The notes under the pieces were generated by a model that had not been told where the DNA came from, searched no databases, and saw only the letters and a program-made list of their open reading frames with translations. 64,000 nucleotides of DNA from Archivesica marissinica (lineage: Eukaryota; Mollusca; Bivalvia; Venerida; Vesicomyidae): positions 33,407,525 to 33,471,524 of the forward strand of contig CM026401.1 of NCBI GenBank assembly GCA_014843695.1, in the 5' to 3' direction. The position numbers and the translations under genes were made by a program. Below, piece by piece: positions 41,721 to 55,290 of the stretch; position 1 is the first letter of the stretch, and the number at the start of each line of letters is the position of its first letter.

Positions 41721-42085
41721 TTCAGATGTGTAGTCCAGTGGCAACACGTTGGACTAGCGATCCAGGGATCGCAGGTTCGACCCCCCGTCTGACCCTAATA
41801 GAATTAACAGTCTTTCAGATGGGACGTTAAACCGAGGACTCGTGTCGGTGCTTTACATCGTGCACATAAAAGAACCAGAGGAGACTCTGGAATGGGTCTC
41901 TGGCTGTATCATTGCACTATCCTCCAAACATCTAAAATGACCAATCTTTTCAGGAGGCGTCGCTCACAATGGGTCTTTGTCTGTATCATGCACTATCCTC
42001 CGAAATTTAAAATGACTAATCTCTTCAGGAGGCGTCGCTCATATGGGCAACCGGTAGCGACGATAAATAAACGTAAAACACACAC
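41721..42085 (+). mobile_element. tRNA-derived SINE (family 1) with an internally duplicated 3' module
   Basis: Plus-strand copy. The head GTAGTCCAGTGGCAACACG and a good B box (GCAGGTTCGACCCCCCGTC) are intact. The segment AATGGGTCTCTGGCTGTATC ... AGGAGGCGTCGCTCA (41891-41966) is repeated at 41968-42040 with small differences (CTTTGTCTG; ATCATGCACT). Other copies have this module once. The tail ends AAACGTAAAACACACAC. Confidence 0.92.
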
Positions 42086-42907
42086 CGTAATTTGGACCAT
42101 GCACTCCCAGGACCATCCTTTCTAATATGCCTAATGCCATACAAAACATTGATACAAAATATGATTTAAACGCGATATTGTTAGCAAACCGATATAATTT
42201 AAATTCTCATTAGCAGCTCTTTATTACAGCTTCATAAAGGCAGAACAAGTCATCCGAATCCTCACGCAGTTTTATTATTCATATTTGAAAATTCTATTGA
42301 ATATTCAGCGAAATATATTAACATTCTACATAATTAATAACAAAGCCGATCATAACTATACAGAAACCTTCATGGTGACATTATTTTTTTTCGGCCATTG
42401 CAGTTTGTATACCTTTACAAGAATGGAATAATTCGCAAAGAAGAACGAACGTCGAAGAAAATCCGAAGCAAACGTTCTTTCACCCTGATGCCCAAACAAC
42501 TCTTTGGTAATTACAGTATCAGATGACCATTATGCCTTTGAAAGGTGATTATTTAACAGTCCTTATCAAACATGGCCACCATACAGTCTTCGCCTTAATC
42601 GTTCATTACACCAGGTAATAAAGGGGCACCCATCCATATATGTCATTATGAAGGGCCACTGGGGTATCGTGTATCTTAGGGACACTTCATCTTTTCCACT
42701 ATTCAAACATAATTGAAAGCATTTTACTGGCCACTGTATAGCATGTTGAAGTTCGTAATTGTGTTTTCCACAAAGGACAGTAGAAAAGGTTGTAACCGAT
42801 ATCTAAACACTTCACAAGAATTTGAAAAACATAACCGCCAAATTGATTTTGCTTCATTTCTTACAATTCAACCTTAAATAAAATTATGTTTTCTAGTCAT
42901 AACCCGT
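42086..42907. other. Unique spacer
   Basis: No gene or repeat is recognised. Confidence 0.5.
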
Positions 42908-43411
42908 GAAACAGCTATTATTGAGAGTGAAGCAGCTATTGTTGAGTGTGAAGCAACTATTGTTGAGTGTGAAGCAGCTATTGTTGAGTGTGAAGCAGCT
43001 ATTGTTGAGTGTGAAGCAGTTATTGTTGTGTGTGAAGCAACTATTGTTGAGTGTGAAGCAGCTATTGTTGAGTGTGAAGCAGCTATTGTTGAGTGTGAAG
43101 CAGCTATTGTTGAGTGTGAAGCAGCTATTGTTGTGTGTGAAGCAGCTATTGTTGTGTGTGAAGCAGCTATTGTTGTGTGTGAAGCAGCTAGTGTTGAGTG
43201 TGAAGCAGCTATTGTTGAGTGTGAATCAGCTATTGTTGTGTGTGAAGCAGCTATTGTTGAGTGTGAAGCAGCTATTTTTGAATGTGAAGCAGCTATTGTT
43301 GTGTGTGAAGCAGCTATTGTTGAGTGTGAAGCAGCTATTGTTGAGTGTGAAGCAGCTACTGTTGAGTGTGAAACAGCTATTGTTGTGAGTGAAGCAGTTA
43401 TTGTTGGGTGT
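42908..43411. repeat. 21-bp minisatellite, about 24 copies
   Basis: The unit is GAAGCAGCTATTGTTGAGTG plus T, with GAGTG/GTGTG as the main variant. As 21 is a multiple of three, frames reading VKQLLLS or CEAAIVE repeats stay open for 130-160 codons. There is no start context, signal peptide or flanking exon to support a protein. Confidence 0.96.
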
Positions 43412-43566
43412 GATGTGTAGAATAAACTGTTTTAGTATCAGTTGGAATTGTGCATAGTTAAATCGTCAGTATTTGTTGCTGAAAAGCAGATTTTTGAGAA
43501 AAAAGCCCAGTTACAGTTGAGTTTAAATTTGAATCGTTATTATAGTCTCATCTCTATGCATCACAA

Positions 43567-43998
43567 CATTACCGTACAATGTATAGCATATATTATAAAA
43601 CATTACCGTACACTGTATAGCATATATTATAAAACATTATCGTACACTGTATAGCATATATTATAAAACATTACCGTACAATGCATAGCATATATTATAA
43701 AACATTACCGTACACTGTATAGCATATATTATAAAACATTACCGTACAATGCATAGCATATATTATAAAACATTACCGTACAATGTATAGCATATACTAT
43801 AAAACATTACCGTACAATGCATAGCATATATTATAAAACATTACCGTACAATGTATAGCATATATTATAAAACATTACCGTACAATGTATAGCATATATT
43901 ATAAAACATTACCGTACAATGTATAGCATATATTATAAAACATTACCGTACAATGTATAGCATATACTATAAAACATTACCGTACAATGCATAGCATG
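43567..43998. repeat. 34-bp minisatellite, about 13 copies
   Basis: The unit is CATTACCGTACAATGTATAG plus CATATATTATAAAA, with CAATG/CACTG and GTATAG/GCATAG variants. Confidence 0.97.
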
Positions 43999-44261
43999 TA
44001 TACGATCAAACAAACATGGCCATTTATATTAGAATTATAAGAGATACAAGTAATAGCATGACCAACGCATCATGTCCTGTACAACATTAGAAATATTAAA
44101 GTTCAGTATATATATATATGGTAAATCTAAATTGTCTCTGTTAATCCGAACTAAAACTAATTAATGACGATGTAGATAATAACATACTGAATGTTGAAAC
44201 TGGACTTGTGTGTGTTAGTGTCCAAGTCGGTAGTGTCCAAGTCGGTAGTGTCCATCGCCAC

Positions 44262-44395
44262 GAGGGAGAGAGAAGAGTCATGTGGAATTTAAAAGCCTTG
44301 CCTAAGGTCACAGTCGTAACGACTCCAGCGGGGCTCGAACTCCGGGCCTTTTGCACATGAAGCGAACGCGCTACCATTGAGCTATCATGACTTCC
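44262..44395 (-). mobile_element. tRNA-derived SINE family 2 (head plus partial body)
   Basis: On the minus strand TAGCTCAATGGTAGCGCG is a good A box and GGAGTTCGAGCCCCGC a good B box. They are separated as in a tRNA, with CAT in the anticodon position. The acceptor stem does not close, so it is not a functional tRNA gene. A body (GTGACCTTAGGCAAGGC, TTAAATTCCACATGACTC) follows and is shared with 17130-17192. The GCCTTGCCTAAGGTCACA core is of a kind common in marine-animal SINEs (from memory). Confidence 0.75.
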
Positions 44396-45070
44396 ACATT
44401 TCCAAACGTTGCAGAGATCTAACTATGAACGTTGTCAATAAAACTGTCATTTAGGAGCATAGAAACATTATTTGTGGATTATTTTGCTTTATATGCACTT
44501 AACAATCAGACAAACTATGGATTCGTGTCATATCTTTTATTTTCACACGCCAACAAGTTATTTTTGAACGTAAAACAGTGAACACCATAATACAAAAGGT
44601 AAACAGTTTGGGGGTTATGTGTTTATGTGGAGATTTACGAACCGTAGCTAGCTTCCTTTCATGTCCACCGCCACAGCCATTCAACTGCGAGCCAACCCGA
44701 TAGTGTGAAGGATATATTTATCTTAGTTTTAAATAAAGTTTTGAAAAAGAAGAAACACTAGCATAGATCCTAATTTGATAGTGTCATTTCTACAAGTCGT
44801 TTTATTATTGTCTAGAGTTTCATGAAACGAAATCTAATTCAGTATTTGTTTTCATGTAATTGCGCACTGACAATAAACGTTAGAAATGTCTTCGTTTGAA
44901 AATAAAATAGATAGGAGATAATGCTTGCACCGCCACATCCGCAGTTAAACAAATGACAGCTCAGTTTTATTTATAGTTCTTCCCATGTCCCCATTAAAGA
45001 GTAAAGTTGTAGCAGCTGAATGTAATGTGTTATTTCTCTGATAGTGTTGAAACACATAGAATACTGGTTT
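44396..45070. other. Unique spacer
   Basis: No gene or repeat is recognised. A short TA run lies just upstream of the family-2 SINE at about 44107-44121. Confidence 0.5.
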
Positions 45071-45360
45071 TGTGTGTTTTACGTTTATTTATCGTCGCTA
45101 CCGGTTGCCCATATGAGCGACGCCTCCTGAAGATATTAGTTATTTTAGATTTTTGGAGGATAGTGCAATGATACAGACATAGACCCATTCCAGAGTCTCC
45201 TCTGGTTCTTTTTCGTGCACGGTGTAAAGCACCGACACGAGACATCGGTTTATCGTCCTATCTGAAAGACTGTTAATTTTATTATGGTCAGACGGGGGGT
45301 CGAACCTGCGATCCCTGGATTACCAGTCCAGCGTGTTACCACTGAGCTACAGATACGTCT
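45071..45360 (-). mobile_element. tRNA-derived SINE (family 1), full length
   Basis: Minus strand, complete head, body and tail. The B box (GCAGGTTCGACCCCCCGTC) is well kept. The flanks CTGGTTTTGT and CTGGTTGTTT are only roughly similar, so the target duplication is doubtful. Two minisatellites follow closely. Confidence 0.9.
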
Positions 45361-45400
45361 GGTTGTTTCGTGATATGTAGGGTATTCAGCTGTGATGCAA

Positions 45401-45586
45401 TGTCGTATCACACACATACGATTATGTAATTTCGTGTCACACACATACGATTATGTAATTTCGTGTCACACACATACGATTATGTAATTTCGTGTCACAC
45501 ACATACGATTATGTAATTTCGTATCACACACATACGATTATGTAATTTTCGTGTCACACACATACGATTATGTAATTTCGTGTCAC
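45401..45586. repeat. 29-bp minisatellite, about 6 copies
   Basis: The unit is TCACACACATACGATTATGT plus AATTTCGTG, nearly invariant. Confidence 0.95.
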
Positions 45587-45603
45587 ATATACATATATAC
45601 ATA

Positions 45604-45730
45604 TGCTGGCTATATGTGTAATATGGAGTGCTGGCTATATGTGTAATGTGGAGTGCTGGCTATATGTGTAATGTGGAGTGCTGGCTATATGTGTAATGTG
45701 GAGTGCTGGCTATATGTGTAATGTGGAGTA
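45604..45730. repeat. 25-bp minisatellite, five copies
   Basis: The unit is GTGCTGGCTATATGTGTAAT plus GTGGA. It is separated by only 20 bases from the previous array and unrelated to it. Confidence 0.95.
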
Positions 45731-45750
45731 GGTGATGCAGAACAAATCAC

Positions 45751-46920
45751 GCAGTATGTATCATACCAGTGAACATAGCAAGCAGTATGTATCGTACCAG
45801 TGAACATAGCAAGCATTATGTATCGTACCAGTGAATACAGCAAGCAGTATGTATCGTACCAGTGAACATAGCAAGCAGTATGTATCGTACCAGTGAACAT
45901 AGCAAGCATTATGTATCATACCAGTGAACATAGCAAGCATTATGTATCATACCAGTGAACATAGCAAGCATTATGTATCATACCAGTGAACATAGCAAGC
46001 ATTATGTATCGTACCAGTGAACATAGCAAGCAGTATGTATCGTACCAGTGAACATAGCAAGCAGTATGTATCGTACCAGTGAACATAGCAAGCATTATGT
46101 ATCGTACCAGTGAACATAGCAAGCAGTATGTATCGTACCAGTGAACATAGCAAGCAGTATGTATCGTACCAGTGAACATAGCAAGCAGTATGTATCGTAC
46201 CAGTGAACACAGCAAGCAGTATGTATCGTACCAGTGAACATAGCAAGCAGTATGTATCGTACCAGTGAACATAGCAAGCAGTATGTATCGTACCAGTGAA
46301 CACAGCAAGCATTATGTATCGTACCAGTGAACATAGCAAGCAGTATGTATCGTACCAGTGAACATAGCAAGCAGTATGTATCGTACCAGTGAACATAGCA
46401 AGCAGTATGTATCGTACCAGTGAACACAGCAAGCATTATGTATCGTACCAGTGAACATAACAAGCAGTATGTATCGTACCAGTGAACATAGCAAGCAGTA
46501 TGTATCGTACCAGTGAACATAGCAAGCAGTATGTATTGTACCAGTGAACATAGCAAGCAGTATGTATCGTACCAGTGAACATAGCAAGCAGTATGTATCG
46601 TACCAGTGAACATAGCAAGCAGTATGTATCGTACCAGTGAACACAGCAAGCATTATGTATCGTACCAGTGAACATAGCAAGCAGTATGTATCGTACCAGT
46701 GAACATAGCAAGCAGTATGTATCGTACCAGTGAACATAGCAAGCAGTATGTATCGTACCAGTGAACACAGCAAGCATTATGTATCGTACCAGTGAACATA
46801 ACAAGCAGTATGTATCGTACCAGTGAACATAGCAAGCAGTATGTATCGTACCAGTGAACATAGCAAGCAGTATGTATTGTACCAGTGAACATAGCAAGCA
46901 GTATGTATCGTACCAGTGAA
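45751..46920. repeat. 31-bp minisatellite, about 38 copies, with 4-unit periodicity
   Basis: The unit is AGCAAGCAGTATGTATCGTA plus CCAGTGAACAT. Variants CATTATG and AACACAGC recur together every few units, often 124 bases (four units) apart. A longer run around 46436-46640 recurs at 46770-46920, with the rare ACATAACAAG and TATTGTACC variants in the same order. Minus-strand frames of up to 190 codons are artefacts. Confidence 0.98.
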
Positions 46921-47830
46921 TAATAACTGTCTGTTGAAACGTGCACCTATTTGTTTTATGTAATATGTATGCTTTAATATGGAAGTACAATGTCACAGCG
47001 CTCAACATCTGTTAACACACAATATAGCATGCAAGCAGAGTGCAATGGTATATACGTGTATGCTAGATATATGTATGTTTTGTCATTACAAGCTCTCTCC
47101 ATCCCAATGAAAGTGCGTAGATGTGTTGCTGGTAACCAGGGCATCATGTAGACACGCGATTTGGTTGATATATCACTATATAGTACTATATTTCTCAAAT
47201 TCCTTTCTTCCATGCAATGAGATCGAACTATATTAAAGAAAAAGTTACTGTCTAATTAAATTAATTAATTCCCTCAATGTGTAGCTTGTCCAAGCCCGCA
47301 TTTTCTAACATGAAGGGTAATCAACAACTAATTCAAAGAATAAGATGTCTGTCTAACTACGCAATGATGTGATATCTAAGACTGGTTACATGTAAAAAAA
47401 ATATCTGTTTCGCAGACAATTATAGACCGGTTTAATTAATAAATGTAATCTGGTCTCTAGGCAATGATTAATACATGATGCGATCGGGTTCCATCTAATG
47501 ATGAAATGACATAGCAGCAGCAGATAGAAGAAACGGAAGCGACTTTTCATATTTCTCAGAGGGCATATAATGAAATTTTTATTTTGCTCCAGAATTATGA
47601 CTCCGTGATTTAGGCGTGAAGGCGTATAACGAAACGAAGTTTAGAGGCTTGTGTGAGAAAACCAATCCGGTCGAACAACTGTGGCACTTATGCTATGAAG
47701 AATTAGACAAAAGAATTAGTTTTATGCATTTTTGTTTAATCGGACGAATTGTTAAGCTACATGTATATTTACTGGTAATCGTTATGCCATACATTTAACG
47801 TACATACATTTCCACGGAAGTTAAGACAAT
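46921..47830. other. Unique spacer
   Basis: No gene, RNA or array is recognised. Confidence 0.5.
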
Positions 47831-48180
47831 GTATAGAAAACGCACACCTACATTATATACTAGAGGGCATAGAAAACGCACACCTACAGTATCTACTAGA
47901 GGACATAGAAAACGCACACCTACATTATATACTAGAGGGCATATAAAACGCACACCTACATTATATACTAGAGGACATAGAAAACGCACACCTACATTAT
48001 ATACTAGAGGACATAGAAAACGCGCACCTACATTATATACTAGAGGGCATAGAAAACGCGCACCTACATTATATACTAGAGGGCATAGAAAACGCGCACC
48101 TACATTATATACTAGAGGACATAGAAAACGCACACCTACATTATATACTAGAGGACATAGAAAACGCACATCTACAGTAT
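47831..48180. repeat. 36-bp minisatellite, about 10 copies
   Basis: The unit is GGGCATAGAAAACGCACACC plus TACATTATATACTAGA. It is a multiple of three and open in both directions (GHRKRTPTLYTR on plus), with no support for translation. Confidence 0.96.
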
Positions 48181-50385
48181 ATGATTATTATTACATGAAC
48201 ACGAACTACGAAGGATTCCATCAAAGATATATCACATCTTTATTACAAAACACAAACTGAACAACTAAAAATAGTTCAAAATGTTTAAAACTATGTATTA
48301 ATATAGTTATTGTTTTACATGTAAAAGCACAGTTATCCGAAAGTGTGCGTTTTCTATGTTCTCTAGTATTACACCAACAACTTAGGTCATATGGCGACTC
48401 GCTGGCTATTTTTGGCGGAGGACACCCCCCCGGTGCCGATCAGTATTTCATGCATGGTGGAAAACCGGGTAGAACTACGGACCTTCTGCAAACTAGCTTC
48501 ATATATTACATGCATATTATTGATTCAAGCATCATACTCGGAATAATAAAGTCTTATTTAACAACAGAGGATGTAACTTCCTTCAATTTATCAAAAACCT
48601 CGTTCAGAAAAAAAAGATCAGTATTAAATTTACATATTTCTGGCGGGTATTCGTTCCGAAGTACGGCCATCTTGACGTCCCGCAGTAAATGATGAGGTCA
48701 GCGCTTCCGGTCCAGGATCAATCACGGCGGTCGAAGCAATAGCCGTCAATACTTCTGTCTCAGCGCCATAAATCACACAAATGAGGAGCTTGGCGAGTCA
48801 TTACCTCCTGTACAGTTTCATATGATGTCAAAATGGGAATGCTCATATAAATGTTATAAACTAAAGTAGAAGATTGTATGGAAAACAGCAGTGGCGGATT
48901 CTTTCGAACGTATTCGCTGCGGGATGTCATATCTACATAGCAAGAAAAGTATTAAGACGTTTTTGAGTAATTTGGCGCTGCTGTAGATCTTTTCTGCTAC
49001 ACGTATGTGAGGCTGCATGCAGGATATTTAGAATGTTAATTAAAATTTGAGAATGGAATCCATCAAAGAACTATTTAGCTACCTTATTGATTAAAATCAT
49101 GATAACAAACCAATAATACCTGAGCCGATGTCAAGATGTCTTTAGAAACGGTCATTAAAGTTTATCGAGCAAAAAAGTAAATTAAACAGCGAAGATGTTA
49201 ATTACACACCCCACCTGAAGCCCTTCAATGGCCCCAGATTGCACACAACTTGGGTGGCCCATGATATGATCAGAAAAATATGACTTATGATGGGGATGAA
49301 TTAACGTACCTTCTAGAAATTTAATGAGAGATAAAAACTAACAGAATTCAGAGGATCAGATACAATTGTACCCAGTAAAATGTTATAACTCGCGTATAAA
49401 TCAGATCCTGACAGAATAGAGGGATCTGGTACATTGTAAGATCACAAATAACTATTAAGTAGCTAAATTAATTATATTATGTGAAAGTGATATACTGCTC
49501 GGATACATGTTTATTATTCCTCTTATGTATAATATTGGTAAGTGTTTGGCGCAGGGTAAAATATCAAGATGATTGCATTGGTTATGTGCCGCCTGCCATA
49601 ACCGATAGAGTATTTATTTGAACGGAGATTTACTGAAGAGATCAAATACAACCCATGAAACTTTATAGCAATGTTAAAAGGATCTGCTGTACATGTATGC
49701 TTGTGTGGTTTGTTTATACAGACACCCGATGCTTCGGTTATAAGATTATTGTACGTTTAATGATTATCTGATGAACGTAACCTGTTATGAACAATTATGG
49801 TGATTCCGGACACATGTCTAGGGTATGCACTGGTTCGAGACAGCTGACACAGTTGAAGCTGGTGCTTCAAAGGGCAGAGGTCGAATGTGAATAAATACGA
49901 GTGTGTTGATAATGTCTGTAAGATAGTTAACTAAGCTGCAATGATAGTATTTAAATGGGAAAATAATGGAACATGTTTATAATAGTTGATTGGGGAAATA
50001 ATGAATCGAACTACGTAATACAACCTGTGTAACCTGGATAGCGAGATGTATGGTACATATTTACCGTTATATCTCACATTTCTGTCTATGCATATTTATT
50101 TGTAGACCAATCTTAGTTAAATTTATTATCTCTAAGCGACAGTATCAAGCGTTTAGTATTGACTACAATGACAAAGAAATGTCAATTCAGGAGCGTGGGT
50201 GACCGGTATATGAAATCCAACATTCACTTTTGAAAGTTTGTAGACCACACACACTGATTATTGATTCAATATTTGTGTTCGAATGTATTCGGAAGAATTT
50301 GTAGTAGCAATGCATTTATACGTGAACAATGCATTTTGTTGGCTTTTTGCGATGTAATGTCGTTTTAATGGAACTGACATGCTTG
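48181..50385. other. Largest unique block of the right half, possible regulatory DNA
   Basis: 2.2 kb free of arrays and recognised mobile elements. Segment 48690-48850 is GC-richer and holds CCATAAATCA (48766-48775, a caudal/posterior-Hox type site). Segment 49195-49262 (TTAATTACACACCCCACC, TTCAATGGCCCCAGATTGC) also looks unlike its AT-rich flanks. No exon with splice signals is recognised; a 115-codon frame at 48345-48692 has no known domain. Confidence 0.4.
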
Positions 50386-51651
50386 TGTAATGCACTTATA
50401 TCACTATACCTGCCTGTGTTATACACCTATATCACTACACATGCTTGTGTTATACACATATATCACTATACCTGATTGTGTTATACACCTATATCACTAT
50501 ACCTGCTTGTGTTATACACCTATATCACTATACCTGATTGTGTTATACACATATATCACTATACCTGATTGTGTTATACACCTATATCACTGTACCTGCT
50601 TGTGTTATACACATATATCACTATACCTGATTGTGTTATACACCTATATCAATATACCTGCTTGTGTTATACACATATATCACTGTACCTGCTTGTGTTA
50701 TACACCTATATCACTGTACCTGCTTGTGTTATACACCTATATCACTGTACCTGCTTGTGCTATACACCTATATCACTGTACCTGCTTGTGTTATACACCT
50801 ATATCATTATACCTGCTTGTATTATACACATATATCACTGTACCTGCTTGTGTTATACACATATATCACTATACCTGCTTGTGTTATACACCTATATCAT
50901 TATACCTGCTTGTGTTATACACCTATATCACTGTACCTGCTTGTGTTATACACCTATATCATTATACTTGCTTGTGTTATACACCTATATCACTGTACCT
51001 GCTTGTGTTATACACATATATCACTACACATGCTTGTGTTATACACCTATATCACTGTACCTGCTTGTGCTATACACATATATCACTGTACCTGCTTGTG
51101 TTATACACCTATATCATTATACCTGCTTGTGTTATACACCTATATCACTATACCTGCTTGTGTTATACACCTATATCACAATACCTGCTTGTGTTATACA
51201 CCTATATCACTGTACCTGCTTGTGTTATACACCTATATCACTGTACCTGCTTGTGTTATACACCTATATCACTGTACCTGCTTGTGTTATACACCTATAT
51301 CACAATACCTGCTTGTGTTATACACCTATATCACTGTACCTGCTTGTGTTATACACCTATATCACAATACCTGCTTGTGTTATACACCTATATCATTATA
51401 CCTGCTTGTGTTATACACCTATATCATTATACCTGCTTGTGTTATACACCTATATCATTATACCTGCTTGTGTTATACACCTATATCATTATACCTGCTT
51501 GTGTTATACACCTATATCATTATACCTGCTTGTGTTATACACCTATATCATTATACCTGATTGTGTTATACACCTATATCATTATACCTGCTTGTGTTAT
51601 ACACCTATATCACAATACCTGCTTGTGTTATACACCTATATCATTATACCT
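50386..51651. repeat. 31-bp minisatellite, about 41 copies
   Basis: The unit is CACCTATATCACTGTACCTG plus CTTGTGTTATA. Variants CACTG/CACTA/CATTA/CACAA cluster: CACTA and GATTGTG on the left, CACTG in the middle, CATTA on the right. All three plus frames are open. Confidence 0.98.
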
Positions 51652-51963
51652 GCACAACATACAGACTAAAGATTGTATAACTCAGCTAAGGTCAAGCGAT
51701 GAACGCTAACCTTAAGGACAAGATACTATATTGTGGGAAGGAGAATAACACTGGATATTCACATTCTTATCCATGTTCCGGAGACGTATCTGTGTCTTAT
51801 ATGCATTATCCACCCTGTTTAATATTGTGCAATAAAACGTGGTTAGACTAAGAGAATTATTTCTGTGTAAAACGAAGCATTTCCTATGTCAGGTATTATA
51901 TCTGAACTCTGGAAAGTTTCGTACAAATATTATAAGTATGTTCTTATCAATTGTGAAATTGTG
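51652..51963. other. Unique spacer between two arrays
   Basis: About 310 bases with no recognised feature. Confidence 0.5.
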
Positions 51964-54900
51964 ATGGACATCCATCATCTATGGACACTCATCATCTATG
52001 GGCATCCATCATCTATGGACACTCATCATCTATGGACACTCATCATCTAATCTATGGACACCCATCATCTATGGACACTCATCATATATGGACATCCATC
52101 ATCTATGGGCATGCATCATCTATGGGCATCCACCATCTATGGACATCCACAATCTATGGACATCCACCATCTATGGACACTCATCATCTATGGACACTCA
52201 TCATCTATGGACATCCATCATCTATGGACACTCATCATCTATGGACATCCATCATCTATGGGCATCCATCATCTATGGGCATCCATCATCTATGGACATC
52301 CACCATCTATGGACATCCATCATCTATGGACATCCATCATCTATGGACATCCATCATCTATGGACATCCATCATCTATGGACATCCATCATCTATAGGCA
52401 TCCATCATCTATGGGCATCCATCATCTATGGGCATCCATCATCTATGGATCCATCATCTATGGGCATCCATCATCTATGGACATCCATCATCTATGGACA
52501 TCCATCATCTATGGATCCATCATCTATGGATCCATCATCTATGGACATCCATCATCTATGGACATGCATCATCTATGGACATCCATCATCTATGGGCATC
52601 CATCATCTATGGATCCATCATCTATGGACATCCATCATCTATGGACATGCATCATCTGTGGACATCCATCATCTATGGGCATCCATCATCTATGGGCATC
52701 CACCATCTATGGACATCCATCATCTATGGACACTCATCATCTATGGACACCCATCATCTATGGACATCCATATATCCATCATCTATGGACATCCACCATC
52801 TATGGACATCCATCATCTATGGACATCCATACATCCATCATCTATGGACATGTATCATATATGGACATCCATAGATCCATCATCTATGGACATCCATCAT
52901 CTATGGACATCCATACATCCATCATCTATGGACATCCATACATCCATCATCTATGGACATCCATCATATATGTACATCCATCATCTATGTACATCCACCA
53001 TATATGGGCATCCATCATCTATGGACATCCATCATCTATGGACATCCATCATCTATGTACATCCACCATATATGGGCATCCATCATCTATGGACATCCAT
53101 CATCTATGTACATCCATCATCTATGGACATCCATCATCTATGTACATCCACCATATATGGGCATCCATCATATATGTACATCCATCATCTATGTACATCC
53201 ATCATCTATGTACATCCACCATATATGGGCATCCATCATATATGTACATCCATCATCTATGTACATCCATCATCTATGTACATCCATCATCTATGTACAT
53301 CCATCATCTATGTACATCCATCATATATGTACATCCATCATCTATGTACATCCATCATCTATGGACATCCATCATCTATGTACATCCATCATCTATGTAC
53401 ATCCATCATCTATGTACATCCACCATATATGGGCATCCATCATCTATGGGCATTCATCATCTATGGGCATCCACCATCTATGGACATGCATCATCTATGG
53501 ACATCCATCATCTATGGACACTCATCATCTATGAACACCCATCATCTATGGACATCCATACATCCATCATCTATGGACATCCACCATCTATGGACATCCA
53601 TCATATATGGACATCCATACATCCATCATCTATGGACATCCATACATCCATCATCTATGGACATGTATCATATATGGACATCCATACATCCATCATCTAT
53701 GGACATCCATCATCTATGGACATCCATACATCCATCATCTATGGACATCCATACATCCATCATCTATGGACATCCATCATATATGTACATCCATCATCTA
53801 TGTACATCCACCATTTATGGGCATCCATCATCTATGGACATCCATCATCTATGTACATCCATCATCTATGGACATCCATCATCTATGTACATCCACCATA
53901 TATGGGCATCCATCATCTATGGAAATCCATCATCTATGGACATCCATCATCTATGTACATCCACCATATATGGGCATCCATCATATATGGGCGTCCATCA
54001 TCTATGTACATCCATCATCTATGGACATCCATCATCTATGTACATCCATCATCTATGTACATCCATCATATATGTACATCCATCATCTATGTACATCCAT
54101 CATCTATGTACATCCATCATCTATGGACATCCATCATCTATGGGCATCCATCATCTATGTACATCCATCATCTATGGACATCCATCATCTATGGGCATCC
54201 ATCATCTATGGGCATCCATCATATATGTACATCCATCATCTATGGACATCCATCATATATGGGCATCCATCATCTATGTACATCCATCATATATGGGCAT
54301 CCATCATCTATGGATCCATCATCTATGTACATCCATCATCTATGTACATCCATCATCTATGTACATCCATCATCTATGGACATCCATCATCTATGGGCAT
54401 CCATCATCTATGTACATCCATCATCTATGTACATCCATCATCTATGGATCCATCATCTATGGGCATCCATCATCTATGGGCATCCATCATCTATGGACAT
54501 CCATCATATATGGGCATCCATCATATATGGGCATCCATCATCTATGTACATCCATCATCTATGGGCATCCATCATCTATGGGCATCCATCATCTATGTAC
54601 ATCCATCATCTATGGGCATCCATCATCTATGGACATCCATCATCTATGGACATCCATCATATATGTACATCCATCATCTATGGACATCCATCATCTATGG
54701 ACATCCACCATCTATGGATCCATCATCTATGGATCCATCATCTCTGGGCATCCTCCATCTATGGCCATCCATCATCTATGGCCATCCACCATCTATGGGC
54801 ATCCATCATATATGGCCATCCATCATCTATGGACATCCATCATCTATGGATCCATCATCTATGGACATCCATCATCTATGGATCCATCATCTATGGACAT

Positions 54901-55290
54901 CCATCATCTATGGGCATCCGTCATCTATGGATCCATCATCTTTGGACATCCATCATCTATGGATCCATCATCTATGGACATCCATCATCTATGGACATCC
55001 ATCATCTATGGATCCATCATCTATGGACATCCATCATCTATGGATCCATCATCTATGGACATCCATCATCTATGGATCCATCATCTATGGACATCCATCA
55101 TCTATGGATCCATCATCTATGGGCATCCATCATCTATGGACATCCATCATCTATGGACATCCATAATCTATGAACATCCATCATCTATGGACATCCATCA
55201 TCTATGGACATCCGTCATCTATGGACATGCATCATCTATGGCCATCCATGATCTATGGACATCCATCATTTATGGACAACCATCATCTAT
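51964..55290. repeat. 17-bp minisatellite, 3.3 kb, roughly 195 units, with domain structure
   Basis: The unit is GGACATCCATCATCTAT. Three main types differ after TAT: GGACAT, GGGCAT and GTACAT. GTACAT units occur only from about 52970 to 54670. A 15-base type GGATCCATCATCTAT (two bases lost) and an 8-base insertion (CATACATCC) mark other zones. A complex string with the insertions (52730-52970) recurs at 53520-53770, about 0.8 kb later. No frame has frequent stops, so 500-1114-codon open frames exist; they are artefacts. Confidence 0.98.

Noticed and set aside
42906..43420. Leucine-rich or coiled-coil repeat protein (VKQLLLS / CEAAIVE units)
   Set aside because: It is a 21-bp minisatellite open in two frames, without start context or exon signals.
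44322..44395. Functional tRNA-Met gene
   Set aside because: Boxes are good, but the acceptor stem does not close and the 3' part continues into a repeat shared with 17.1 kb.
50390..51709. 439-, 366- and 309-codon frames rich in CYTPISLYLLVLYTYIT that could be taken for membrane proteins
   Set aside because: They are three overlapping frames of the same 31-bp minisatellite, equally open in each frame.
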